This document shows positions 1-9,655 of a stretch of 64,000 bases of DNA, piece by piece. A program made the translations under genes and the position numbers. The notes under the pieces are model-generated. The model was given only the letters and a program-made list of their open reading frames with translations, did no database searches and was not told where the DNA came from. Within the stretch, counting starts at the first letter, position 1; each line of letters opens with the position of its first letter. This DNA is from Nitrospirota bacterium (GTDB lineage: Bacteria; Nitrospirota; Leptospirillia; Leptospirillales; Leptospirillaceae). The stretch covers positions 21,920 through 85,919 of the forward strand of contig JAKARS010000004.1 in the NCBI GenBank assembly GCA_021828375.1, given 5' to 3'.

Positions 1-264
1 CTGTGCGCCGGGATCTCCCTGGAAAAGAACAAGGCTCTTGAAGGTACAGTTCAGCCGATCCTCATTGAAGGGCTCTCCGAGCAGTCGGACCTTGTCCTCT
101 CCGGACGGACGCGAGGAATGGCCCCGGATGGGATTGACGGAGAGGTCCTTGTCCTTTCTGGGCAAGGAAGTCCGGGAGAGATTGTTGACTGCCGGATCGT
201 CAAGGCTCGTCCCTTCGACCTTGAGGCCTGGGAGATCGGTGTCCCCGAGATCCCCGAAGCTTGA
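1..264 (+). CDS. rimO: Ribosomal protein S12 methylthiotransferase RimO, C-terminal part (5' truncated by window edge)
   Basis: Frame 1 reads LCAGISLEKNKALEGTVQPILIEGLSEQSDLVLSGRTRGMAPDGIDGEVLVLSGQGSPGEIVDCRIVKARPFDLEAWEI...PEA*, resembling the TRAM-like C-terminus (LIEG...GR...AP.IDG) of RimO/MiaB proteins. Confidence 0.7.
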   Translation: MCAGISLEKNKALEGTVQPILIEGLSEQSDLVLSGRTRGMAPDGIDGEVLVLSGQGSPGEIVDCRIVKARPFDLEAWEIGVPEIPEA

Positions 265-339
265 GGAGGGGAAAGGAAGGCCTGTGGCGCAGTCGTTCTT
301 CTCGGGCGGACCTCATCTCGTTGGAAGACAGAAAAACAG

Positions 340-1416
340 ATGAGCCGAATCCCACCAGAACCTCTTCGGGGAAGAGGGGCCCTCTCCCTTCCCGACAACC
401 GTTTCGACCGGGAAATCCGGGAGCTCGTCTCTGACGACGGAGTTCCGCCTGCACTCGACAATGTCACGCGCCTCATTCCTGAGACGGCGCGAACAATCAT
501 CACGGAAAATGACTCCCCCGACGTGGGATTCTCCCGATCCGTGAACCCCTATCGAGGGTGTGAACATGGATGCATTTACTGCTTTGCTCGTCCATCCCAC
601 GCCACGGTGGGATATTCTCCGGGGCTGGACTTCGAACGGAGGATTCTGTTCAAAAAGGACGCCCCGGCCCTTCTGGAAAAGGAACTGTCAAAAAAGGGCT
701 ATGCCGTTGAGCCTTTGGCGCTGGGCATCAACACGGATGCCTACCAGCCGGCAGAGGATGCCCTTGGTCTGACGCGAGCGATTCTGGGTGTTCTGGACAG
801 ATTCAACCATCCTGTGGTTCTCATCACGAAATCGTCCCTCATCGAGCGGGATCTGGACATTCTGTCTTCGATGGCGGGGCGGCACCTTGTCCATGTTCAT
901 CTCTCCCTCCCCACCCTCGATGAGGCTCTCTCCCGCCATCTCGAACCTCGGGCCACGACCCCGTCCCGCCGAATTGAAACGCTTCGCCGTCTCTCCTCGG
1001 CACATGTTCCCACCGGGGTTCTCGTCGCTCCCGTGATCCCAGGGTTGACCTGCCATGAGCTTGAGTCGATCCTCTCGATCTCAAGGGAGGCCGGAGGGGT
1101 CTCGGCAGAGTATATCCTTCTGCGACTCCCCCTGGAGGTTCGGGGCCTCTTTTCCGAATGGCTCGAACGGCATTACCCTGACAAGGCCCAGGCGGTTCTC
1201 TCCCGGCTCCGGGAATACCATGGAGGAAAGCTCTATGATGACCGTTTTGGGGTTCGGATGCGGGGAGAAGGAATGATGGCCGATCTCCTCTCCAAGCGGA
1301 TGGAGGTGGCCACAAGAAGGCTTGCCTTCCCGGGGCTCCCTCCTTTTGAAACGGGATTGTTCCGGCCTCCCTATCGTCCGTCTTCTTCTCGCCTGTTTCC
1401 AAACTTCATTCCCTAA
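340..1416 (+). CDS. PA0069-family radical SAM protein
   Basis: NPYRGCEHGCIYCFARPSHATVGYSPGLDFERRILFKKDAP: CxxxCxxC radical SAM motif in the PA0069/SPL-like context. Confidence 0.85.
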   Translation: MSRIPPEPLRGRGALSLPDNRFDREIRELVSDDGVPPALDNVTRLIPETARTIITENDSPDVGFSRSVNPYRGCEHGCIYCFARPSHATVGYSPGLDFERRILFKKDAPALLEKELSKKGYAVEPLALGINTDAYQPAEDALGLTRAILGVLDRFNHPVVLITKSSLIERDLDILSSMAGRHLVHVHLSLPTLDEALSRHLEPRATTPSRRIETLRRLSSAHVPTGVLVAPVIPGLTCHELESILSISREAGGVSAEYILLRLPLEVRGLFSEWLERHYPDKAQAVLSRLREYHGGKLYDDRFGVRMRGEGMMADLLSKRMEVATRRLAFPGLPPFETGLFRPPYRPSSSRLFPNFIP

Positions 1417-1431
1417 TATCTCGGAGACTCA

Positions 1432-2331
1432 TTGAAAGATCTCAAACTCTATCCGGCTCTCGCCCTTTTTTTTCTTTCCCTGATCTGGGGCTACAATTGG
1501 GTCGTCATGAAGGGGGCGCTGGCAGACTGTCCTCCGCTCCTCTTTGCCGCCCTCCGTGTCTTGGGAGGAGCGGTCGTTCTCTTTGCCATCCTGAGGGCCA
1601 TGGGGCGCCCTCTGAGGATGCCTCCATTGAGGTATGTCTTTCCGTTGGGGCTTCTTCAGTCGACAGGATTTGTCGGGTGTACCCTTTGGGCGCTGGAGTA
1701 TGGCTCCGCGGGTAAAACGGCTATTCTCGTCTATATGATGCCAATTTGGCTTGTTCTTCTCTCCTCTGTCTTTCTCGGGGAGAGAATTCGGGGACTGGAA
1801 AAGCCGGCTCTGGGCCTGTCTCTTGTGGGCCTTCTTCTCATTCTGGACCCGCTGAACATAAAGGGAGGAACAGGACTCCTTCTGGCAGTTCTTTCGGGGA
1901 TTTTCTGAGCCCTTTCAGCTGTTTGGCAAAAACGGTTCGGATCACCCGCCTTTGACATTCTTGATGTCACGGCCTGGCAAATGGTCCTGGGAGGGGTCGT
2001 CATCTTGGGATTGGCGCTCCTCGTCGATCCCTGGTCAATTCACTGGACGACCGGCCTGACCTTGGCACTCCTTTATAATGCGGTGCCGGGAAATGCGCTG
2101 GCCTGGATACTTTGGGCCTATGCCCTCCATCGCCTTCCCTCCGGCGTCGCCGGTATGGGAACTCTTCTTGCTCCGGCCGTGGGAATTCTGGCCTCATGGG
2201 GCCAATTGGGGGAACGGCCGGATTGGCTGGAGGGAAGCGGTATGACCCTGATCTTTGTCTCGATGGCTCTTGTGATTGCCGAGCACATGAGGGACCATGA
2301 GACAATCGAATTTTCTGAGGCCCAGGAGTGA
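1432..2331 (+). pseudogene. EamA/DMT-family transporter interrupted by one in-frame TGA (1906-1908)
   Basis: ORFs 1432..1908 and 1981..2331 are in the same frame. Reading through the TGA gives ...LLLAVLSGIF*ALSAVWQKRFGSPAFDILDVTAWQMVLGG..., a continuous ~299-aa 10-TM EamA-like protein. Confidence 0.75.
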
Positions 2332-2397
2332 GTTTCTGAAAGAATTCCAGAAGAAGCAGAAAGGTTGAGGTAAAGAGAACGCCATGATCAGGAAAAA

Positions 2398-2481
2398 TGG
2401 TGCGAGAGGGGGGACTTGAACCCCCACGGGTTGCCCCGCCAGATCCTAAGTCTGGTGCGTCTGCCGTTTCGCCACTCTCGC
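2398..2481 (-). tRNA. tRNA-Leu(UAG), CCA encoded
   Basis: Reverse complement gcgagagtggcgaaacggcagacgcaccagacttaggatctggcggggcaacccgtgggggttcaagtcccccctctcgcacca; 7-bp acceptor stem, anticodon loop ctTAGga, variable arm, T loop. Confidence 0.93.
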
Positions 2482-2518
2482 GGGTCGGAGTTTCTTATTT
2501 TATGAGGATTGGACCGCG

Positions 2519-3376
2519 TTGACAATCTCCGGGAGCCCAAGATTTTTGCAGGGAGTCAGGATCTATTCCCTCATCAACCTCCTTCTCTCTGCCATGATGG
2601 CGCTCGTCGCGCATCCCCGACTCTCGACTCCGCTTTTTGAGTTTCCCCTTTTGGCCATTCTCCATCTTCTTGTCCTGGGAGGAATCCTTCCCCTTCTGAT
2701 GATCCGCTGGCTTGAATTCTCCCTCCATCTGCGGCTCGGGCTGGCCTTTACGCAGGCGGGAGCCGCTGTCCTGGTCGTGGGTTTTCTTCTTCATCCACGA
2801 TCAGCCCTTCCCATGGAGGGAGGTCTCCTCGTGGCCGCAGGGATCCTTCTTGCCATGCTGTCCCTTCCTTGGACCCATCGTTCTTTTCGGTTCTGGTTTT
2901 TTCTTTGGTCGTCCGCGGTTTTCGGTGTTTACCTGGGAGGGGTTTTGGCCCGACCTGTCGTTGATCCGATTCCCTTTAGCGCGATTGCCGTTCATGCCCT
3001 GCTTGGGGGCGGACTGGGTCTCTTCTCGCTGGGATGGCTTCGCCGGGAAGGACCCCGATATCCCCTGTGGGAGGCTGCCTCTTTGCTCCTCATGATTGTG
3101 GGGGTGGGGCTGGTTTTACAGAGGACATTGTTGAATGGAACGATGGTTTTTCTGGTGGCGGGAGCCTTTGTGATTTTGCTGGAGGGAGTGAGCTTCCGGG
3201 GCCGTCTTCTCTCCATGGTTCTTTCCGGGGTGTGTGTGCTGGGCGGTGTTCGGGGATGGTTTCTTCCGGGAGAGTGGATCTCTGCGCTGGCAGGATCCTT
3301 TGTTCTCGGAGGGCTTGCGGGGCTTATTGGTGGTGCTAGGCCCCTGCCGTCACGACCGTCGGCTCTTTTTCCGTAA
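2519..3376 (+). CDS. Polytopic membrane protein (NnrS/heme-copper oxidase I-like topology, function unknown)
   Basis: 285 aa with many hydrophobic helices and HLLVLGG-type motifs; family assignment weak. Confidence 0.6.
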   Translation: MTISGSPRFLQGVRIYSLINLLLSAMMALVAHPRLSTPLFEFPLLAILHLLVLGGILPLLMIRWLEFSLHLRLGLAFTQAGAAVLVVGFLLHPRSALPMEGGLLVAAGILLAMLSLPWTHRSFRFWFFLWSSAVFGVYLGGVLARPVVDPIPFSAIAVHALLGGGLGLFSLGWLRREGPRYPLWEAASLLLMIVGVGLVLQRTLLNGTMVFLVAGAFVILLEGVSFRGRLLSMVLSGVCVLGGVRGWFLPGEWISALAGSFVLGGLAGLIGGARPLPSRPSALFP

Positions 3377-6300
3377 CGACAGGCGCTCCTTCGGTGAGCT
3401 GGATCTGATTGTCCACGATTCCGATGCGGAGGGAGCTCTCCGGCGTCAGGGTGGATGCCGCATTGTCGAGGGACTTCAGTGCGGGGAGAAGAAGGGACTG
3501 GACCTTTCTCTGAAGCTGGGGAAGGGTCACCAGAGTCGGGTCAAGTTGAAAGGCGATGAAGGCGGGGACCTCCGGGTCGATGTCGAGAACGCCTTTCATG
3601 GGGTGACCCTTGATGTAGGAGACCATGGTTTCGTAAACCGTTCTTCGGGCCATATCGATCAGGTCGGCATCGGTGTAGGTCGGGAACGGGACGATCAGGT
3701 CGAGAGTGTTCAGAAGCTCTCTCCCAAAGACGGGCAGGAAGGAGAGTCGGCCGTTCTTTTCTCCCAGTCTTTCGAGGATCATTGCCGCGCGGTTGCCGCC
3801 TTTCAATTCTTCCATTTCGTCCCCCGAAAAGAGACTTGTGGAAAGGATGAGGGTGCTTTTGGGAACTGCGAGCCGTTTCTTGCCATTGGAGATGGTCCCG
3901 TCGGTCACATATTCCATCAGGAAGTCCCAGGCCGAAGGATGAGCCTGTTCGATATTGTCCAGGAAAAGCACAGAATCGGGGCGTTCCTCGAGAACGGTAT
4001 GGATTCCCACCGGAAGCGGACTTTGGGCCGTTGACCCCAGGGGGCGCTGGAGGAGCATGCTGGCAAAGAGACGATCGGAATAGAGCCCCATATCCCGAAC
4101 CACCAGAGAGGGCTTTTCCGGGTCGAGATAGTGGGCCACCGCCCGGGCCGCCTCGAGCTTTCCTGTTCCCCGGGGCCCCGCAAAGAGAAAGGCCCCGAGA
4201 AGCCCGGAGCCGCCTTTCTTGATGCCATATTTCCCCGCCTCGAGAACCGAACGGACTTCCATCTGGATATCCTGTCTCCCCGGATAGCCCGGGAGGGCTT
4301 CAGCGAGAGGTTCAGGCATAAGAAGATGAAGGCTGCCGGCTTGCTCTTCGGCGCCTTCCGGGGCGGAGTCGCCTGAGGCGGCCTCCTCTGTGTGATCAAA
4401 CTCGGCAAAGTTGATTTTGTCGGGATCGATCCCTTCAAGGATTTTGCCCAAGGCAAACTCTTCAAGTTCAGAGAAAAGGGATCGGCCGAGCTCGGCCAAA
4501 TCGAGGACCGAGGCAAAACGTCGGGCAATAAAAGGATCAATCTTGTTGACATCATCGGCCCCGCCGATCAGCCAGATATTCTTGTCCTCATTGGCTTGTG
4601 AGATTTCCATGACCTTCTGGTTGTAGAGCTCTCCGTGATATCCATAATTCGAGAGCTGAACCTTGGGAAAAAGCTCTTCGACGGGATCAACAAAAATCGT
4701 TGACGGACGATGCTTCCTTGCCCGGAGGAGAAGGTTTCTGAATTCATTCCCGTCGAGGCGCTTCTCGTCCGAGGTCGTCATGAAGCTGTAGCTGACCAGC
4801 TCGGAGAGGCGCATGGCGATTTGGCGGCGAATGCTCCGATTGCGACCGATGATCAGGATGGATTCATGAGACTTCTTCTGGCGATTGGAGAAGAGCTCGC
4901 TGGTCCGGTGGATGATGAAGGGGGCCATCGTCTCGTCGGTGAGTCGGGCCCGGACCCTTTCCATGGGGCCCGCGGTCGGATCCTTCCAGTTTTGAGCCTT
5001 TCTTCGGATGGAAACATCGATGTCGAGCTGACGGAGAGACCGGCGAAGCTTTTGGGCATAGTCGGAGCTGTGGAGGACGACTTCCCGAATGTCCTCCGCC
5101 GTGAATCCTTCCATCAGGGCTGAAAGCTTTCCCAAGTCAAAGCCCTGAACCATCTCGACGGTGAGGAGGGGGACATTGCCCGGGAGAAGCTCATTCTTTT
5201 TGGCTTCCTCCATCAGAAATCGTCCCAAAAGAGTCTTTCTCATCTCGAAGTCCGGCATTGGAATGGGAATGATCCAGTTGATGATGGGGGGGGAGATGAA
5301 GAACTTGGGAAGGTCATCGGTCTTGTCGGCGGAGGCGATCAGAAGATGGGTCCTGTTTTTTGCCATTCTGGTCAGGAACGTCTGAACATTATGAAGACCT
5401 TGAGGATTTCCCTGAATTCCCCGGATGAAATTTCCGTAGTTCTCAATATAGATGATCAGGGGATTGAAGGGTTTGATCTTGAAAAGAAATCCCTTCCAAT
5501 GATTTTCAAAGGTCTGGGAGTCCACGGTCAGCAAGGAGTCGAGAGAGAGGTTGAAGAGGGGGCGCTTGTATTCGCCGGCCAAGGCGCGCGCCATGATCGT
5601 TCGGCCGACCGAAGAGGATCCTGTCAACAGGATGCCGTTGGGAGCGGACCCCACACCCTTTTGGGCATTGGTGACCTGATAGAGGATCTGGGCCATCTCC
5701 GATTTGATCTCGGGGTTTCCCGCAATTTGGCTAAAATCCTCCGAAGGAACAAGAAGATTGGTCTTGGTGGTCTGGTGTTCCTCGTCGGAGATGCCCATTC
5801 GAAACAGTGCGACGAGCGAGAGAATTGTTGCCCCCAGCAGCCATCCCGCCCCTGTGCCCATGCTGATGAGGGAGACCATTCCCGAGGTGTTGCTCACCGT
5901 GGCTCCGGAGATCAGAAAGAAGCCTCCATAGATAATCGCCGAGGTCCAGAAGTAGATCGCTTTGGGCGCCATCCGGACCGGATTGGGCTTGAAGATGATT
6001 TCTCCTTCGGCATTCTCCGAGTGAACCTGTGAGGGAATGAGAAGGAAGCAGAGGGAGGCAAGAAGCGTGACACCTCCAAGGATCCAGAGCGACAGGGAGA
6101 GCGACCCTGGATCAGACCGGAAGGCAAAGCCGGCCAGCATGGCCGAAAGCCCGATAAAGCTCCAGATGGCAACAAAGGAAAAGGAGGGGGGAGGAATTCC
6201 CCGGGAAGACTTTTTCTTCCCTTTTCGCGACAGATAGGGGCGTCCGAGATTGCGTCCGATCCCTCCAAGGACGATGGCGTGGAGAAGAAGGACCAGAAGG

Positions 6301-6419
6301 ATGACAAGGCTGGCCATGAGAGGCATCTGGGCATAGAGGGGATCGATCTCGTGGCGGAAGAAGAGCGCGGCGGAGACCCAGGAAAGCCCGACCAGCATGA
6401 TGATGATCGGCTGGATCAT
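3336..6419 (-). CDS. Membrane-anchored multi-module AAA+ protein (FtsH-like degenerate modules plus ClpB-like C-terminal ATPase)
   Basis: N-terminal ~6 hydrophobic helices. GILLTGSSSVGRTIMA (Walker A with K->R), LIIYIENYG; ESILIIGRNRSIRRQ...STIFVDPVEE; GAFLFAGPRGTGKLEAARAVA...SVLFLDNIEQAHPSAWDFLMEYVTDGTI (intact, ClpB-like). No HExxH. Confidence 0.8.
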   Translation of the reverse strand: MIQPIIIMLVGLSWVSAALFFRHEIDPLYAQMPLMASLVILLVLLLHAIVLGGIGRNLGRPYLSRKGKKKSSRGIPPPSFSFVAIWSFIGLSAMLAGFAFRSDPGSLSLSLWILGGVTLLASLCFLLIPSQVHSENAEGEIIFKPNPVRMAPKAIYFWTSAIIYGGFFLISGATVSNTSGMVSLISMGTGAGWLLGATILSLVALFRMGISDEEHQTTKTNLLVPSEDFSQIAGNPEIKSEMAQILYQVTNAQKGVGSAPNGILLTGSSSVGRTIMARALAGEYKRPLFNLSLDSLLTVDSQTFENHWKGFLFKIKPFNPLIIYIENYGNFIRGIQGNPQGLHNVQTFLTRMAKNRTHLLIASADKTDDLPKFFISPPIINWIIPIPMPDFEMRKTLLGRFLMEEAKKNELLPGNVPLLTVEMVQGFDLGKLSALMEGFTAEDIREVVLHSSDYAQKLRRSLRQLDIDVSIRRKAQNWKDPTAGPMERVRARLTDETMAPFIIHRTSELFSNRQKKSHESILIIGRNRSIRRQIAMRLSELVSYSFMTTSDEKRLDGNEFRNLLLRARKHRPSTIFVDPVEELFPKVQLSNYGYHGELYNQKVMEISQANEDKNIWLIGGADDVNKIDPFIARRFASVLDLAELGRSLFSELEEFALGKILEGIDPDKINFAEFDHTEEAASGDSAPEGAEEQAGSLHLLMPEPLAEALPGYPGRQDIQMEVRSVLEAGKYGIKKGGSGLLGAFLFAGPRGTGKLEAARAVAHYLDPEKPSLVVRDMGLYSDRLFASMLLQRPLGSTAQSPLPVGIHTVLEERPDSVLFLDNIEQAHPSAWDFLMEYVTDGTISNGKKRLAVPKSTLILSTSLFSGDEMEELKGGNRAAMILERLGEKNGRLSFLPVFGRELLNTLDLIVPFPTYTDADLIDMARRTVYETMVSYIKGHPMKGVLDIDPEVPAFIAFQLDPTLVTLPQLQRKVQSLLLPALKSLDNAASTLTPESSLRIGIVDNQIQLTEGAPVVTEKEPTVVTAGA

Positions 6420-8284
6420 CGGTCATCCTCCTTGGACGTTCCGGGAGACGGCCCTCCAGAAAGATGTTCGGAGATCCGCCGGGCCAGGGAGGCAGGAAGT
6501 CCCCCTTCGCGGGCGATTCTTTCGGGGCCCGCGGATTTGAGTTCTTCCACCGATCCGAAGGTCAGGAGCAGCTGTTTCTCTCGGGAGGGGCCTATGCCCG
6601 GGATATCCAGAAGTCGAGAGTGGGTCAAAGCTTCCTCCCGAAGCTTTCGGTGGTAGGTAATGGCAAACCGGTGGGCCTCGTCCCGGACCCTCATCAGCAG
6701 GTGCGTTGCCGGCCGGTGCGGGGGAAGAATCAGGGGGGAGTCGAACTCGGGAGAGACGAGTCGCTCGAGGTGACCAGTGCGGCTTCGCTCCTTGGCGATT
6801 CCCATGACCTGTTTGGGGAGTGGCGCTTTGCCGATCTGGTGGAGGGCGGCCAGTGCGGCCCTGAGCTGCGGCTCTCCGCCGTCGATGAGCAGAAGGTCGG
6901 GCAAGGGGCGCTCGTCGAAATGACGGGAGAGAACCTCGGCCAGCATCCGAAAGTCATCCTGCCCCCGGTCGTACCGGATCCGAAATCTTCGGTAGAGAGA
7001 CTTTTCAGGGAGACCATCGACAAAGACGACCAGGGAGGCGACGGGAAAGGAGTCTCCGGTATTCGAGATGTCCACGCAGCCAATGCTGGCGGGAGCTTGT
7101 TCAAGACCAAGCATCTCGCGAACCTCTTCGAGGGCCTGCCGAAGATCGGACTGGCTCTTTCCGCGTTCTTTCAGGGAGGCCCGGGCATTGTTTTGCGCGA
7201 GTTCGACCACGGTCTTCTTTTCTCCTCGCCGGGGGTGGGTAACGATGACCTTTCCACCTTTCTTTTCGGACATCCACTCGAGGTTCATGAGGGCTTCATG
7301 GGTCAGGGGATGGGAGAGAAGGATCTCCTCCGGAAGTGCCGTTGTCTCCTGGGAGTAATGCTGTTCGAGAAAGGCCATGAGAAGGTCGTCAGGGCTGTCC
7401 TGGTCGAAGTTTCTGATATGGACCTCCCGTCGCCCGGCGATACGTCCGTTTCGGACAGAGAGGAGTTCGATCTGCGCGGAGCCTTCGTCTGTCTCGACAG
7501 CGACGGCATCCACCGCGGAAGAAATCCGAAATTCGACGGTTTGACGCTCAAGGATGGTCCGAATGCTCTCGAGTCGGTGCTTGGCCTTGGCCGCTTTTTC
7601 GAACTCTAGATTTTTGGCATGGCGAACCATTTCATTGTGGAGAAGGGTCTCGAGGTCGCTGTTCTTGCCTTCAAGAAAGAGTCGGACGCCATCGGCCATC
7701 CTGCGGTATTCCTCCCGGGTGACAAGTCCGGCGCAGGGTCCCATGCAACGGCCGATCTGGTATTCAATGCAGGGGCGATCGATCGTTTTTCCCAGGTCGA
7801 GGCTGCATGTGGCCAGCGGAAAGATCCGGGAGATGGATCCGAGGGTTTCCCGGAGGGCGCCGGGATTGGCGTAGGGGCCAAAGGTCAGATCGGGGCTTCG
7901 GGACACCCTGCGTGTGACCGAGAGCCTCGGGAAGTCTTCAGACCAGGAAAAGCGGAGATAAGGGTAGGTCTTGTCATCGCGAAAGAGCACGTTGAAACGT
8001 GGCCGGTATTTCTTGATGAGGGTATTTTCGAGAATAAGGGCGTCGAGCTCGCTTCGGGTCACCAGTGTTTCAATGTTTGCAACCCGTTCGGTCATTTTCC
8101 GGATGCGTGGGGAGGTGGGGCGGGTCTTCTGGAAGTAGGAGCGTACCCGATCCTTGAGGCATTTGGATTTTCCGACATAGAGAACCTCTCCCTTGTCGTC
8201 CTTCATGAGGTAGACTCCCGGCGAGTCGGGCAAAAGCCGAAGCTTTTCCTCTAGCCGAAGAGGTGTCTGTTTGCCCTCGTCCAT
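6416..8284 (-). CDS. uvrC: Excinuclease ABC subunit UvrC
   Basis: GIY-YIG N-terminus LPDSPGVYLMKDDKGEVLYVGKSKCLKDRVRSYF; UvrBC and HhH regions. Confidence 0.97.
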   Translation of the reverse strand: MDEGKQTPLRLEEKLRLLPDSPGVYLMKDDKGEVLYVGKSKCLKDRVRSYFQKTRPTSPRIRKMTERVANIETLVTRSELDALILENTLIKKYRPRFNVLFRDDKTYPYLRFSWSEDFPRLSVTRRVSRSPDLTFGPYANPGALRETLGSISRIFPLATCSLDLGKTIDRPCIEYQIGRCMGPCAGLVTREEYRRMADGVRLFLEGKNSDLETLLHNEMVRHAKNLEFEKAAKAKHRLESIRTILERQTVEFRISSAVDAVAVETDEGSAQIELLSVRNGRIAGRREVHIRNFDQDSPDDLLMAFLEQHYSQETTALPEEILLSHPLTHEALMNLEWMSEKKGGKVIVTHPRRGEKKTVVELAQNNARASLKERGKSQSDLRQALEEVREMLGLEQAPASIGCVDISNTGDSFPVASLVVFVDGLPEKSLYRRFRIRYDRGQDDFRMLAEVLSRHFDERPLPDLLLIDGGEPQLRAALAALHQIGKAPLPKQVMGIAKERSRTGHLERLVSPEFDSPLILPPHRPATHLLMRVRDEAHRFAITYHRKLREEALTHSRLLDIPGIGPSREKQLLLTFGSVEELKSAGPERIAREGGLPASLARRISEHLSGGPSPGTSKEDDR

Positions 8285-8306
8285 GAAGGAACCCCCAAGT
8301 GAGCGG

Positions 8307-8336
8307 TTGTCGGATGATTGTCGCCTCTCCTATAAT
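8307..8336 (+). promoter_or_regulatory. Putative sigma70-type promoter for the 8454..8723 gene
   Basis: TTGTCG-18 nt-TATAAT upstream of SD taaggagg and ATG. Confidence 0.45.
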
Positions 8337-8453
8337 CAAAGAGAAGAAGACCCCAATCCTTTCCGGAGGAAACGGAAGAGACATTCATTCTTTGTCTCCA
8401 CCTGCTTTCTCATTGTATCATGGCATTTTTACAGGGTAAGGAGGCAACACACC

Positions 8454-8723
8454 ATGGCTTCCAATCAGGAGGATCCGCCACGGGAGACACACTCCGACGC
8501 GAATCATGAGGAGGACGATCCGGCCCCGCTTCTCTCTGAGCCCATCACCTCCAAGGAGTGGTGGGGGCTCGTCCGATACTTCTTGGGGGGGCTGGCCGTT
8601 GCCCTGTTCTTTTTCTTTATGATGGCCAACGGTCCCAAGGGAGTTCTCGCGGGAGGAACAGCTCTTCTGGCGGGTTTGCTGGTCTGGCTCGTCTACCGGT
8701 TCGTTTTTCGATCGGATGAGTGA
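8454..8723 (+). CDS. Small two-TM membrane protein of unknown function
   Basis: ATG at 8454 preceded by taaggagg; MASNQEDPPRETHSDANHEEDDPAPLL...WWGLVRYFLGGLAVALFFFFMMANGPKGVLAGGTALLAGLLVWLVYRF. Confidence 0.65.
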   Translation: MASNQEDPPRETHSDANHEEDDPAPLLSEPITSKEWWGLVRYFLGGLAVALFFFFMMANGPKGVLAGGTALLAGLLVWLVYRFVFRSDE

Positions 8724-8740
8724 CGGGGAAGAGAAGGCTT

Positions 8741-9655
8741 TCAGCTGGTTCGAAGGATCGACCGAACAAAGGTTGACGGGTCGAAGGGGAGAAGATCATC
8801 GGTCTTTTCTCCCACGCCAATGAATCGGACGGGGATCTGGTGGCGGCGCGCCAGCGCGATGACCACCCCGCCTCGGGACGTGCCGTCGAGCTTGGTGAGG
8901 ATGAGTCCTGAAACCGGCGCGATCTTGACGAATTCGTCAAGTTGGGAAAGGGCATTCTGGCCGATGGTTGCATCGAGGACGAGCCAGACCTCGACGGGAG
9001 AGTCCGGGGCCTCCCGGCTGATGATCGCCCCAATTTTCCTGAGCTCATTCATCAGGTTTTGCTTGTTCTGGAGCCTTCCCGCCGTGTCGATGATGGCCAT
9101 ATCGATCCCCCGGGCCCGGGCGGCCCTGACGGTATCGAAGGCGACGGAGGCCGGATCGGCTCCGGGTTTCTGATGGACAACGGGGACATCGAGGCGCTCT
9201 CCCCATTTTCGAAGCTGCTCGATCGCCGCCGCACGGAAGGTGTCGGCGGCCCCGAGGATGACGGAATTTCCTGCATCCCTGAATCGGGCGGCAAGCTTGC
9301 CGGCGGTTGTCGTCTTTCCGACGCCGTTGACTCCCACAAGGAGAACCACCATGGGGGATTTGCGGGGAGAGAACTCCTCCCAAGGGGTGGGGGAGGGGAA
9401 AATTTCTGTCAGGGACCGCTCAAGGTGGGCCAGGCTCTCTTCGGAGGTGGCTCCGGGATTCTTTTTTTCCCAGGCCTTCAGTTCCTCGACGATTTCCTTC
9501 GAGACTACGGGACCAACATCGGCAGTGATCAGGATTTCTTCGAGCTCCTGATAAAATCCGGGATCTCGCCGGTTGAAGACCGATTCGATCGACCGTGCGA
9601 CCTTGTCCCGGGTTTTTTGAAGCCCCTCCCTGATTTTGTCAAAAAATCCCATCAA
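8741..9655 (-). CDS. ftsY: Signal recognition particle receptor FtsY
   Basis: GVNGVGKTTTAGKLAARF, DTFRAAAIEQL, DTAGRLQNKQNLM, LTKLDGTSRGG. Confidence 0.97.
   Translation of the reverse strand: MMGFFDKIREGLQKTRDKVARSIESVFNRRDPGFYQELEEILITADVGPVVSKEIVEELKAWEKKNPGATSEESLAHLERSLTEIFPSPTPWEEFSPRKSPMVVLLVGVNGVGKTTTAGKLAARFRDAGNSVILGAADTFRAAAIEQLRKWGERLDVPVVHQKPGADPASVAFDTVRAARARGIDMAIIDTAGRLQNKQNLMNELRKIGAIISREAPDSPVEVWLVLDATIGQNALSQLDEFVKIAPVSGLILTKLDGTSRGGVVIALARRHQIPVRFIGVGEKTDDLLPFDPSTFVRSILRTS

Noticed and set aside
1906-1908. TGA as selenocysteine or reassigned Trp codon
   Set aside because: No Sec context in an EamA protein, and TGA is used as the normal stop for neighbouring genes such as infB and uvrC
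6464-7609. 381-aa plus-strand ORF
   Set aside because: Antisense to uvrC
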